From the NCBI GenBank assembly GCA_910589415.1, contig OU342635.1:8618001-8682000 (forward strand): a stretch of 64,000 nucleotides of DNA, given 5' to 3'. The stretch is from Malachius bipustulatus. Taxonomy: Eukaryota; Arthropoda; Insecta; Coleoptera; Melyridae. The notes under the pieces were generated by a model, which did no database searches, was not told where the DNA came from, and saw nothing but the letters and a program-made list of their open reading frames with translations. The position numbers and the translations under genes were made by a program. This document shows, piece by piece, positions 39,362 to 49,129 of this stretch. Position 1 is the stretch's first letter; every line of letters begins with the position of its first letter.

Positions 39362-39531
39362 TGTAAGATCGTAATTTTATTCAGGAAAGAATTAAATTCT
39401 ACGATCATAAAACTCACATAAACATTACATGTCAAAGAATAATATAAACTTCTAAACATGTCAAAAGAAACTAAGGTAACAAAACATCAGTAGCACACTA
39501 GAAACGAGCAACAATGTAGCACGTTTTTACA
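39362..39531 (-). repeat. 3' LTR (170 bp)
   Basis: It is identical to 41691-41860 as far as I can read, with TG...CA termini. A short AATAAAA sequence in sense orientation is a candidate polyadenylation signal. The downstream frame of the element ends inside it at 39498. Confidence 0.9.
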
Positions 39532-40742
39532 CCTCCCCTCTCTGAGTCGCTTTTCCGGATATGGCGACAACTTGTTTTCTCTCGATCTTCAGTTTTTAAT
39601 ACAATACACTCTTGAATAGTAGAAAACGGATAGCATTCAGGAACAATTAATTTGTTCAGGTTACGGAAATCAATTAGCTTCTTTTCATTATTTGTAATGT
39701 GTTGTAAAACAGCTTCAAAATCATTTGTCTTTAAATTTTCATTGCAATTAATCTCAATAAATTCATTGGAAATAATTTCATCAACATTCTTCAACAGACC
39801 ATCAAAATTTGATCGTTGAGATTTCTTTTCATTAATGTTGTTAAATGCAAAAAAGTTCATCTCTTTTCCAGTCTCTTTATTAGTATGAGGCTGAAAAATC
39901 TTCTGGTCTTCATTAGACCGATCAACATTCTTCAACAGACCATCAAAATTTGATCGTTGAGATTTCTTTTCATTAATGTTGTTAAATGCAAAAAAGTTCA
40001 TCTCTTTTCCAGTCTCTTTATTAGTATGAGGCTGAAAAATCTTCTGGTCTTCATTAGACCGATCAACATTCTTCAACAGACCATCAAAATTTGATCGTTG
40101 AGATTTCTTTTCATTAATGTTGTTAAATGCAAAAAAGTTCATCTCTTTTCCAGTCTCTTTATTAGTATGAGGCTGAAAAATCTTCTGGTCTTCATTAGAC
40201 CGATCAACATTCTTCAACAGACCATCAAAATTTGATCGTTGAGATTTCTTTTCATTAATGTTGTTAAATGCAAAAAAGTTCATCTCTTTCCCAGTCTCTT
40301 TATTAGTATGAGGCTGAAAAATCTTCTGGTCTTCATTAGACCGATCAATTTCTTCTATATTCAAGACCCGTTCATTATGGGCTCTTTGAAAAATGTTTAA
40401 ATTTTCATCTTGAAGCAAACGAAATTTCTTGATAGCATCAGTACCCAAAATTAGGTCATATGAGAAATTATTATTTCGTACCACATAAGTTGTCAAACTG
40501 TCAGTAATATTCCCAATATGGAGTGTTATGATAGCCCGGGCGGAAGTAAAATCAGTTCCATTAATAGTTTTTAGTAAGCTCTTTTGTTTCATTAATTTTA
40601 ACTGCAGCAAATCAACAATTCGTTGGTTAATCAGAGTAGCATTAGAACCGCTGTCATATAGAGCTTTAAGTTTTATTTTGTCATTGACATCTACATTTAT
40701 TCTTATTAATGAATCTAATTTTCCCGGGCATTTTAGTTTAAA
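39498..40742 (-). CDS. Protease-repeat linker-truncated RT (reached from gag by -1 shift)
   Basis: The frame has no independent start: it is open from about 40750 and should be entered by -1 shifting at 40736-40742. It opens with KCPGKLDSLIRINV and carries the retropepsin active-site triad DSG (40647-40655, within ALYDSGSNATLI), followed by LILGTDAI, the usual second protease block. Next come four near-identical 47-residue repeats (about 39781-40345), each starting DRSNEDQKIF. The last part has KKLIDFRNLNKLIVPECYP, the first conserved block of Ty3/gypsy RT. Within about 40 codons it runs into unrelated sequence, the polypurine tract and the LTR, so RT, RNase H and integrase are deleted. The product would be a Gag-protease fusion with little RT. 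Confidence 0.82.
   Translation of the reverse strand, partial: FKLKCPGKLDSLIRINVDVNDKIKLKALYDSGSNATLINQRIVDLLQLKLMKQKSLLKTINGTDFTSARAIITLHIGNITDSLTTYVVRNNNFSYDLILGTDAIKKFRLLQDENLNIFQRAHNERVLNIEEIDRSNEDQKIFQPHTNKETGKEMNFFAFNNINEKKSQRSNFDGLLKNVDRSNEDQKIFQPHTNKETGKEMNFFAFNNINEKKSQRSNFDGLLKNVDRSNEDQKIFQPHTNKETGKEMNFFAFNNINEKKSQRSNFDGLLKNVDRSNEDQKIFQPHTNKETGKEMNFFAFNNINEKKSQRSNFDGLLKNVDEIISNEFIEINCNENLKTNDFEAVLQHITNNEKKLIDFRNLNKLIVPECYPFSTIQECIVLKTEDREKTSCRHIRKSDSERGGVKTCYIVARF
39532..39543 (-). promoter_or_regulatory. Polypurine tract
   Basis: In sense orientation AGAGAGGGGAGG directly precedes the 3' LTR start TGTAAAAACG. This is where plus-strand DNA synthesis is normally primed. Its position fixes the element's orientation as the - strand. 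Confidence 0.85.
39781..40345 (-). repeat. Four in-frame 141-bp repeats in the pol linker
   Basis: The 141-bp (47-codon) unit starts at about 39781, 39922, 40063 and 40204, and keeps frame. Each copy encodes DRSNEDQKIFQPHTNK followed by a FFAFNNINEKK-type segment. I noticed only a silent T/C difference near 40290. This indicates a recent slippage or unequal-exchange expansion between protease and RT. Confidence 0.93.
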
Positions 40743-41662
40743 GAATTTTCATCAAGATCAGTTTGTAAAACTTGAATCTGATCTTGTTGTATATGATTTG
40801 ATTTTTCTTTTTCAAAGGTAGGATTCTTATTACGTCCAAATGCATCTTCTAGCTTCCTCATCAGTTCAACGAATAATTCCTTAGTTGTTTTTATTTCTTC
40901 TCTGTCCAATTCCTCCTGGACTTCCAAAGGCAAACCAGTCACAATCAGACTAATACGAGAAATTTCAGTGCCATGTAATTCAGCTTCTAAACATAAATTT
41001 TCCTTTACAAGTGCATAGTCTATTAATGAACCACCAATATACTTGTAACTGTGAGCTTTTCGCACAATTTTCCAACCTTTATCAACAAAAACTGTCAGGA
41101 ATGAAGATCTCCATTCAGTCCAATCAGCACTTAGTCCTAATTTCTTTAAATTAGACTCATACCAATTTCGTGGTGAACCATCAATAAAAAGGCGTAAGGC
41201 TTCGATTTTATTTTCATCGGAATTAACTTTAAACCTAATACACTCCTTCTCAAATCTCGATAGCCATTCTGAGCAATCAGATTGTTTGTTTTCAAATTTT
41301 TCAAGTAAGAATTTCTTTTCAATTTGATAGAGTTTCGTCTCATTGCCCTGATCTGCGTTCAGTTGAACTTCTAGTTGCGTAATTCGATCCTCTAGAGACG
41401 CCTGTAAATTTTCTTCTTCATCCATGTATTGTTTCTGTAACTTATCATCAAACTTGACAATTAACTTCCTATAGCCATTAATTCGTTTGATGGCTATCAT
41501 TGCTTGTCTTACAATACTTGTATCTGATAATAATGGGTGATGTTTTAAATCTTGAAACTCTTCTGGTAACATGTACCAAACCTCTTTATCAATTGACAAT
41601 CCAATAATTACAAAGTTTTTCTCAGCTTTCAAAATATGAACATAGAGCTTGTTAAAAACCAT
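40733..41662 (-). CDS. gag: Gag of the LTR retrotransposon
   Basis: The 309-codon frame starts at an ATG (41660-41662) just inside the 5' LTR; the same frame is open further upstream into the LTR, but that is not expected to be coding. The N-terminal part is mixed-charge, followed by a predicted coiled coil around residues 90-130 (DEEENLQASLEDRITQLEVQ). A retrotransposon gag core around residues 130-230 contains SEWLSRFEKECIRF and ALRLFIDGSPRNWYES. No CCHC zinc knuckle is visible. It ends NSLN-stop at 40733, with a slippery heptamer overlapping the last two sense codons. Gag would form the particle packaging the RNA. The frame is intact. Confidence 0.85.
   Translation of the reverse strand: MVFNKLYVHILKAEKNFVIIGLSIDKEVWYMLPEEFQDLKHHPLLSDTSIVRQAMIAIKRINGYRKLIVKFDDKLQKQYMDEEENLQASLEDRITQLEVQLNADQGNETKLYQIEKKFLLEKFENKQSDCSEWLSRFEKECIRFKVNSDENKIEALRLFIDGSPRNWYESNLKKLGLSADWTEWRSSFLTVFVDKGWKIVRKAHSYKYIGGSLIDYALVKENLCLEAELHGTEISRISLIVTGLPLEVQEELDREEIKTTKELFVELMRKLEDAFGRNKNPTFEKEKSNHIQQDQIQVLQTDLDENSLN
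40736..40742 (-). promoter_or_regulatory. -1 ribosomal frameshift slippery site TTTAAAC
   Basis: In sense the gag frame reads TTA AAC TAA, so T-TTA-AAC is a canonical X-XXY-YYZ heptamer with the gag stop immediately after it. Slipping by -1 gives TTT AAA CTA AAA and continues directly into the protease frame, whose own upstream stop (TGA) lies only a few codons earlier. No downstream pseudoknot was computed; a short GC-rich CCCGGG lies a few bases beyond. Confidence 0.8.
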
Positions 41663-41677
41663 CTTTTTGCTTGTAGA

Positions 41678-41690
41678 GTAGAATTTAATT
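41678..41690 (-). promoter_or_regulatory. Candidate primer binding site complementary to the element's own LTR
   Basis: Directly after the 5' LTR the sense sequence begins AATTAAATTCTAC. Its exact reverse complement, GTAGAATTTAATT in sense, lies inside the LTR at 41719-41731, 28 bases away. No obvious tRNA 3' end complement (such as TGG...) is present at the expected position. This arrangement resembles self-primed elements of the Tf1/sushi type, where the transcript's 5' end primes minus-strand synthesis. That mechanism is an inference. Confidence 0.5.
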
Positions 41691-41860
41691 TGTAAGATCG
41701 TAATTTTATTCAGGAAAGAATTAAATTCTACGATCATAAAACTCACATAAACATTACATGTCAAAGAATAATATAAACTTCTAAACATGTCAAAAGAAAC
41801 TAAGGTAACAAAACATCAGTAGCACACTAGAAACGAGCAACAATGTAGCACGTTTTTACA
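41691..41860 (-). repeat. 5' LTR (170 bp)
   Basis: It is identical to the 3' LTR as read. It contains the 13-mer that can pair with the first bases after the LTR. At 170 bp it is short for a Ty3/gypsy element, and no clear TATA box was found. Confidence 0.9.
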
Positions 41861-41864
41861 TACA

Positions 41865-43779
41865 GCTCCATAATATTATATTAAAATTTTGAAAAAAGAC
41901 ATATTTCTTTATATTGTTAATGCTTTCCTAAAATATAATTCCATGTTGGTAGTTCTTCTTTGTAAGTGAGCCTAAGTCTCCACCGACAAGTTCACAAATC
42001 GTTAGGATTTTCTACTTGTCAGGTGTGCCTTTATCTAACTTTGCGTCTGACCTCCCAAAGTCTGGGACTGATGGAGCGAGCGTTTCAATAGCAAAATAAC
42101 ACATACATATTAATGCTAAAGACAGGGGTAAAATACAGCTGAAGACATGGATGGCCATTTCGATCTTATTGGAGCTCGTCGTCATGCCATGCTCGTCTAC
42201 AAGAAAATAATGCAATTACCTGGCGTCTGCCCACTGTGCCTTTATCGAAAAAAAATCCGCCACGGCACCGATTATGGTGCACGCGTTCTAGCGTCTCTAT
42301 AGAGTAGGTAGTTGCAGCCACCAGGAGAGATGTCGCTACTTATTATAGATCCCGGAGTTCCGTCGTGCGAATTCAAGGTGAAGTAGCTGCATGATTTTTT
42401 CCTAAAGAGATGTAATTGCATTTTTGCTGGTAGGGCATGCCGATGAGCTCCAATAAGAACGAAATGGCCATCCATGTTTCAGCAGTGTTGTTGCATGTGA
42501 ATTTTTTTCTCCTATCTTTCGTATTATATCAGTTAGGAATATGAGCTTAAAACCCACGATTTCCTATTTGTTATACATACATACAAATATAATTCCGCCG
42601 AAGTAGACATACTGTAAATGATCAAACAGTAAGTAAGTAAAAATTTAAAAAACAGTAATTAGGCATTGAAGAAAAGTCTGACTTGTTTATTTGTTCCAGA
42701 AAAGACGCTTTATCACGGGCACACAAGTTTTAATTCTGCTTTCGCAACCAAGGAAAAAAAATCTTCAATTTAATCTCCCAAAGAAAGATGAGTTTATTTT
42801 TAATTAACAAAGAAAATCAAGTTAAGTATGTAATTTGCATTTTAAAAGCAAAGACGCTGGCGGTTTTATCTCACAAATCATCCCCTCGCCGGTCTTATAT
42901 TGTCGTGGCGAAAAATAATATGCCGTGAGAAAAACACGTAGAATTTCGTAGAAATGTCGTCAGTACATTATGCTAAAGCAGTCTATTAAGTCCTTCGCCG
43001 TAAGAAATGTCTAAAACACAGGAAAATTCACGTAGCGTTTCCCGGTTCCCATTTCCAGAGGCGGATTCTCTCAAGTTTTATTTTTCAGACATTCTCTGAC
43101 TTACTGCACTGGGAAATTATTTAATTTTCTCGGTTAGCTGGAGCCACCAAGCGTGACACGCGGAGATGAAAAGGAAATACCTTAAGGATTACATAAGAAA
43201 CATCGTTGCCAAATCTAATCAAAATTCCAAAAATTAAATTAACAATCTTTATGAGAAGCATTCTGCGTCTACAAAAATTAGACGTTATACCGGATTCTCC
43301 CTGGAAAATCCCGGACTTATGAAGAAACTTTATTGCCAGATTATGTCAAATTATATCAGACTTCCAGCACCAATCTCCAGTAGGTAATATCTCCTACTCT
43401 TAGCTCAAAAGTAATATGTGAAGAATTCCAAGTTTTATCTAGAGAATTCCTTGTTAATGCCAAAAGCTACAGGAATTGACAAAAAAAAATCCTTAGGCCG
43501 CAACGAATCTTCCCGTGCTATCTCAACCGAACGAACACGCAAATTTTCAAACAAACACAAACGAATTTAAATAAACACAAACAATCCTGAACAACTTCAT
43601 AAACATGACACGAATTTATATTTCTTTTTCGGACAAGTGACGATCGTTGCGCGTGATGCTTGTTTGTGTTCGTTCGTGTTTCTTAGCGTGCGTTTACGCT
43701 CATTTGGTAATTTCAAGTACCTAAAGCCTAATTCTTTTTTTAAACACTGCTACCAGATGTACCAAGAATTCCTTATGTC
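41865..43779. other. Non-coding stretch with a short inverted repeat
   Basis: Two 43-base arms (42146-42188 and 42434-42476) are inverted copies with about three mismatches. A second imperfect inverted pair built of CAAACAAACACAAACGAA-like words lies within 43530-43680. The frames at 42012-42215 (one hydrophobic segment) and 42272-42475 overlap the first pair and are not recognised. Confidence 0.45.
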
Positions 43780-45650
43780 ATCATAATCCCAGTATGTAAA
43801 TATTTACACCTAAGAAAGGCTCAATTTTCCTATTTTTCTAAAAAGTTACTTGACATGGTTGCCAAATGTATAGCGAAACTTCCCTATAGATCTTAAACAG
43901 AGAATGTTTTCATGAAGAACTCCAAAAAACGGTAAGTAAGTGATAGCAGGCAGTGCTGCCAGAGTTGCCGAATATTCCTTAAAACGAAAACAGTGCTCGA
44001 ATTCATCACAAAGCTAGAAAAAAAAATCTTGGTTGTATGATTTGTTCAAATATTTATCTTTATATTTGAATATGCTATATGACGTTGTTGCCGAACCATT
44101 TAAAAAAAACCTTCAAAAATGCCCCGTTCTTTTATTTTGTGATAGGTACATGATAAAGTTGCCAAATGTAGCGAGTCTTCCTTAAATTATGATAGATAAT
44201 AATACGTTTTAATCTTTTTGGTTTCTCCCGGAATTTTAATTTTGGCTTTTCATGTAGGAATTGAATAATACCGACAGTGTTGCCAGAGTTACCGATAATT
44301 CCGTAAACTAAAGCCCAGGCATTTCTCTGGTTCAGCACAAATTCTCACAAAAGTAAATTTATTAATTATTATGTGCATAAGTATGTGACATAGTTGTCAA
44401 ATGGTGCAAAATTTTACTTAATTATAGACACTCCAAGCTATAATAGACACTTGTAGATAATATTTTGTTTCGTTAAAGTATTTCTGTATTTCTTCAAAAT
44501 TCTCTGAAAAAGTATCATTTAACATTTCATCTGAAGAAATTGCAGCATACAGTGTTGCCAGATCCAACGGATATTCCCTACATGTACATGCACGATGCGC
44601 AGTCTCAGTTTCAATTGTGTCTCATCAAAACAAGCTCAAGATCACACATCTCACATTGACCTGCCTCAACGTAACAGTAGACGTTGCCTTCAGAAGATTC
44701 ATTTTCTGATTCCATTATTGATACTATCCTGTCTGAAGGAAAAAACATTTAAAAGCAATTTTGCCAAATGAAACAGAAATTCTTTAGGAAATTGATTCCT
44801 CTTTTAAAAATGCCCCAAAAATGCTGAATCTTAAAATCGTAATGTTTCATTGCTCATTATTTATTTTTCCCCAAAAAATATCTAAAACAATGTTGCCATG
44901 TAGTGCAAAACTCCCTGTAATCTTATGCACTCCTCTGTTCTAAGATCACCTCAAGAAACTCTCAATTTTCTAGCAATTTAACCAACAAACGTGAGACAAT
45001 GTTGCCGAACGTAGCTAAAATTCCCTAAACTGTAGATTATATTTGGTACCGTTAAATTATTTCTCTATTTCTCCACAATTCTCTGAAAAAGTTGCATTTA
45101 ACATTTCTCCTAAATTAATTGCAGAGGTCAGTGTTGCCAGATCCAACGGATATTCCCTACGTGTACATGATAGACAGTCTCAATTTAAAGACTCTCCCAT
45201 AAAACCAAGTTCAATATTAGATTTTTGAGAAGTCCATTTTTTCCTCTCGAATTTCATCATTTGGAATGTAAAAATTCCTTACATCACTCACACTGACCTA
45301 CCTCAACGTGACAGACGTGACCTTTAATTGGAACTACCTTAACGTGAAAATTAATTTTCTCATGATTATTGACGCTATTGTGACTTATAAGGGAAAAAAC
45401 GTCAGAGTGTTGTCAAATGAAGCAGAAATTCTTTATGAAACTAATTTCTTAGTACTTTTAAGTGGTAAAGCATGAAATCCATAATATTATTATTCTTTCC
45501 TCAAAAAAATATCAAAAACAATGTTGCCTTGTAGTGCAAAACTCCCTGCATTACTCATTCCATTCGTTTCGAATCATGTCTCAAATACAGCGACGCTACG
45601 TTGACAAATGAAACAGAATTTCTTAAATTCACTGATGATTTCCTGTCTTG
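43780..45650. repeat. Degenerate array with recurring GTTGCCA...ATTCCCTA core
   Basis: A core of roughly TGTTGCCAAATGTAGC...AAATTCCCTA recurs in varied form at about 43855, 43965, 44157, 44280, 44395, 44550, 44890, 45000, 45130, 45405 and 45530. Longer direct copies exist: about 120 bp near 44475-44600 recurs near 45045-45170, including CAGTGTTGCCAGATCCAACG. The array is strongly diverged, with irregular spacing. Confidence 0.65.
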
Positions 45651-48600
45651 TCTTTCTTGAAATGTTGATAAAGTTATGAAAATTTTCTCTATCATTTTTA
45701 TTCCTAAAATGTACCTTATAGCGAAATATAAGCTAAAATATACATTATTGCATTCAGGTAGGTTTTTATCAGAGTTTTCAGCGATGTTAAATAAGCGAGT
45801 TAAGGCCTGTTGAAGTCATAATTCTGACGTCACAACCGTCGCGGTTGCTCGTAGCAGCGAAATGAAGGTTTAGTTTAAAGTGTGTACTGTGCCAAATTAT
45901 ACCAATTACAGGGCACGTGTAAACAGTAGTGACTGAGATGACGTCACAAACGATATTAGCTTTATATTATTATATCTCGAGATAGGAAGCAGATATCGAA
46001 GTGCCGTTTTCACCATTCTCGTCAAGAAACTGATTAAAACTGATTAGTTGATAAAAATCAAATTATTTTCAACAAATATGAGCTATTAAGTATATTATTC
46101 CTTGAATAAATGAAAAAATCTAATTAATCACTTATATCTTAATAATATTTAGGTTTGATGCCGCAATGTTGCCACGAATTGAGTGAATTAGTTTATTTTT
46201 TATCCCTCAATTGATGGCAGCATCGCTTTCAAACTCGATGCCACTGATGATGACATTTACCACAGTTGTGGAGGAAACGTCCAAAAGGAAGTGATAATGG
46301 ACCACTGTTTAACAGACCGGAATTCAAACTAAATTACTAGTGATATATCTAAATAAAAATATTTATGATAAAAAATATTAATTAAAAATATATCAAAGAC
46401 ACAACTTCCACTGCCATCACTTACACATTCCGCATCGTCGCATATTTTATATGAATACCGTCCGTTTCTTTGATCCCCGGAACAAATTTTTAACCCAAGC
46501 AGAAGATTCCATTTATTACATGGAATGATTCTCCTGAATCAGCTCTCCCTTTTTTTGTGATTTTCATCTGGGACTCGGCAACATTAAATAGAGACTGTAT
46601 CACTGTTTAATCCTCGTAAGCCCAGGCCAAGGACAACATGGATCAGACAGGGCCGCAATCGTATGTTGAGGATTAGAGTTGTTGAAATGCAGCCTGCAGG
46701 ACGATCCTGCTGGAAACCAAGGACTCTCTCTACTCAAATAGGGGATGACTTTTCTGCTTTATATTAATGAAGTCGATTAATCGAGGGACCATTTTCTCTT
46801 GCTTTTCTGATGGAGAAACTAAACCTTTCTTTTAATAATTCTACTCGATGTAGAGGAAGATTTTGTTATAAATATTTACCTGCTCTCTCTAATCATTGCT
46901 TGATCTTGATCGTCTTTCCCTTACCTCTGTTATAGCGTTTCCCTTAATTATTCCGATTCTTTATTCACTGATTCGGTAATCTATAGGGTGGTATTTTTCT
47001 GCGTTCCTTCAATGATAATATGCACGTAATTCTGTTTTTAATTATTGCTTCGCTCCTTTATAAGTTTGATTGTTATTGAAATGCTCGCAGTAACCAGTAG
47101 GTACATATATATCTATATATGAACTCTCCATAGACCCTGTGTGGTCGTTTAGAGGGTTGAAAACCGACAGGGGTGAAGTAATAGAAACGGGATCCAGAAC
47201 TCGGGATTACCAATGTTTAGGTCCTCTGCGCTACATTCCTCTAACAGTTTCAGCATTCGCGGGAAATCTCGTGTAAGCAATTCGTTATCTAAATGGACTT
47301 CATGGAGAATGCATTCATAATAAAATACGACGGAATTTTTTAAATATTCGCGTCGAAATGAACATTTCATGGCTGGGAATTGGGATGCAGCGTAGACGAT
47401 GTCTGAACACGTTTCTCTTTGAGAATTCTGATTCTTCGCACTTTGCAGCCGATGCAAATACATATGAAAGCCCGTGAAAACTGCTTCCGCGAATCGCAAG
47501 TTATATTTCCTATTCCTGGGCACTGACTGGGAATTCTAAATACATACACGACATGAATATATTCACTAATACCTCAACATCTAAGGAATATTTATCCCCT
47601 TCAAGGTATAGTTCTTAAGATCATAAAATTGACTACGTTCTTCTGAATTGTACGGTTAAAGTTGAAAGTCGAGGCATGTATCTAAAATCTATTTGTGGTA
47701 TGAGGAAATTTCGCGACATTTGGCAACACTACTTATTTATACAGAGTGTCCGTTTTTAAAGAAATTGAATGGGGATCTCTACTGTTACCTTTAAGAGATA
47801 TGAATAAGTTGAATTAGGGCGAAGTTGCTTTAATTTTGAGCTGATTTTTGTAATCTGAGAAGTCCAGAATCGTTTCAGGCGTTGCTGAAATATGCTGAAA
47901 AAACTGAAAAATCTAAATTTTTTATTTGGCCGTAACTTTTTTATTATTGAAAATGAATCAATTATTTTTTGTAGGATTAGGTAGGTATCTAAAAAGAACG
48001 AACTCCAGCAACATCAGTTACTTTAAGTAAAGTTTCCTTTTGAAAAAACGAGCGAACCTAACTTTCCTTTTATTGTGACAGCATCGGAAAATTAATACCA
48101 ATCTCCAGAATCCAGTTTACAAGTTTTAGGTTGGTTAAAAAAAAAAAACAATGGTATTCTTATAATTTTTTTCACTGAATGACGTCATAAAGTAAAAAAC
48201 TATTCACCGAAAAACCATAAAGCAGGCAATATGACCTCATACTGACATCATTCTGTGGGAAAAAATTTCCTTTTTTTATGAGTTTTTTAAATAAGGTGGC
48301 TAAAGCTGTAAATAAAAGTATGTAGTAAAGATATAGGTAAATCTTTCTAGAGAGCAGCTAAAGTGCACCTATCTTTGTGTGAATTTATGATGCGAATGAT
48401 ACAGCAGCCCAATCGGTTTCCTGCGTCGTCGGAAGCGAAAAATGCAAAGAATGTTTTGATAGTTATTATGTCATTTATATCGAATTATCTGATAAGTCCA
48501 ATTTGACTATACAAAGCCTCAAATTTACAAAAAACATGAATAAATTCAACAAAGTAAGAGGTGAAAACAAGGCATAAAATTTTATGCCATGGCAACAAAT

Positions 48601-49129
48601 TTAACATTTTATTGAAGAAACGGTGCAGGAAAATCTCTCATTTTCCATCCCAGAGAGCAGATAGATATAAAAGTGAATGAAGTAGCACACCAGTGTGGTT
48701 TCACTGACTCACTGTTTCGCGTTTCGCCGTTTCAGTTTCACCAGTTTCAAATTCAAGCTTGTCAAATATGAATAGAGACTCTTAGCGCCACCTATTTCAT
48801 TTGAAAGGGACTATGCTCGTGAGGATGGAGACGCCCTCTCTTACTGGGAGGGCTCTTGCAGTTGCCTATTGTATAGGTGCTCAACTGCTCACTACTTAAA
48901 CTACAGTAAAACAACCCTGCACTTCTGAGGGCACCTATTCTTGCGGTGGGGGTGATTTCATGCGTTAGTTGACTGAAGATTCAATAGAGGGCTTCAGAAT
49001 GAAACTCACTATCATCAATAATATCTAACTTAATATTTATTGTTTCTAAAAATTTTTTTATTTATTTTCTATCAAGAATATCCGATGAGAGTTATTTTCA
49101 AACTTCAGCTTTTCCTTTTAATTAAAAGA
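45651..49129. other. Non-coding stretch with one unassigned frame
   Basis: No domain is recognised. ACAGAGTGTCCG near 47741 resembles one end of a CAGGGTGTCCC-type MITE without a matching partner. Other frames are short. Confidence 0.45.
47149..47523 (-). CDS. Unrecognised 124-codon open frame
   Basis: This is one of the longer frames outside recognised elements. The composition is protein-like, with charged and hydrophobic stretches (AASQFPAMKCSFRREYLKN; LLEECSAEDLNIG) and six cysteines. I recognise no family. In sense, a CCCAG lies just before the frame and a GTAAT occurs after the codons for LNIG, so an exon from near 47520 to near 47215 is conceivable. It may equally be chance; there is no neighbouring exon or homologue to support it. 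Confidence 0.2.
   Translation of the reverse strand: MPRNRKYNLRFAEAVFTGFHMYLHRLQSAKNQNSQRETCSDIVYAASQFPAMKCSFRREYLKNSVVFYYECILHEVHLDNELLTRDFPRMLKLLEECSAEDLNIGNPEFWIPFLLLHPCRFSTL

Larger units (their letters stand above)
39362..41860 (-). mobile_element. Young non-autonomous Ty3/gypsy-type LTR retrotransposon (2.5 kb, pol-deleted)
   Basis: Two direct repeats of 170 bp, identical as far as I can read, bound the element. They are 39362-39531 (3' LTR) and 41691-41860 (5' LTR). In sense they start TGTAAAAACG and end GATCTTACA. A perfect 4-bp duplication, TACA, flanks it (39358-39361 and 41861-41864). On the - strand the order is 5' LTR, gag, -1 frameshift site, protease, a linker with four 47-codon repeats, the start of RT, polypurine tract, 3' LTR. 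Most of RT plus RNase H and integrase are missing, so it would need another element's enzymes. Identical LTRs imply very recent insertion. Confidence 0.93.

Noticed and set aside
41662..41788. Upstream extension of gag into the 5' LTR
   Set aside because: The frame is open but lies in the LTR; the ATG at 41660-41662 just inside the element is the expected start.
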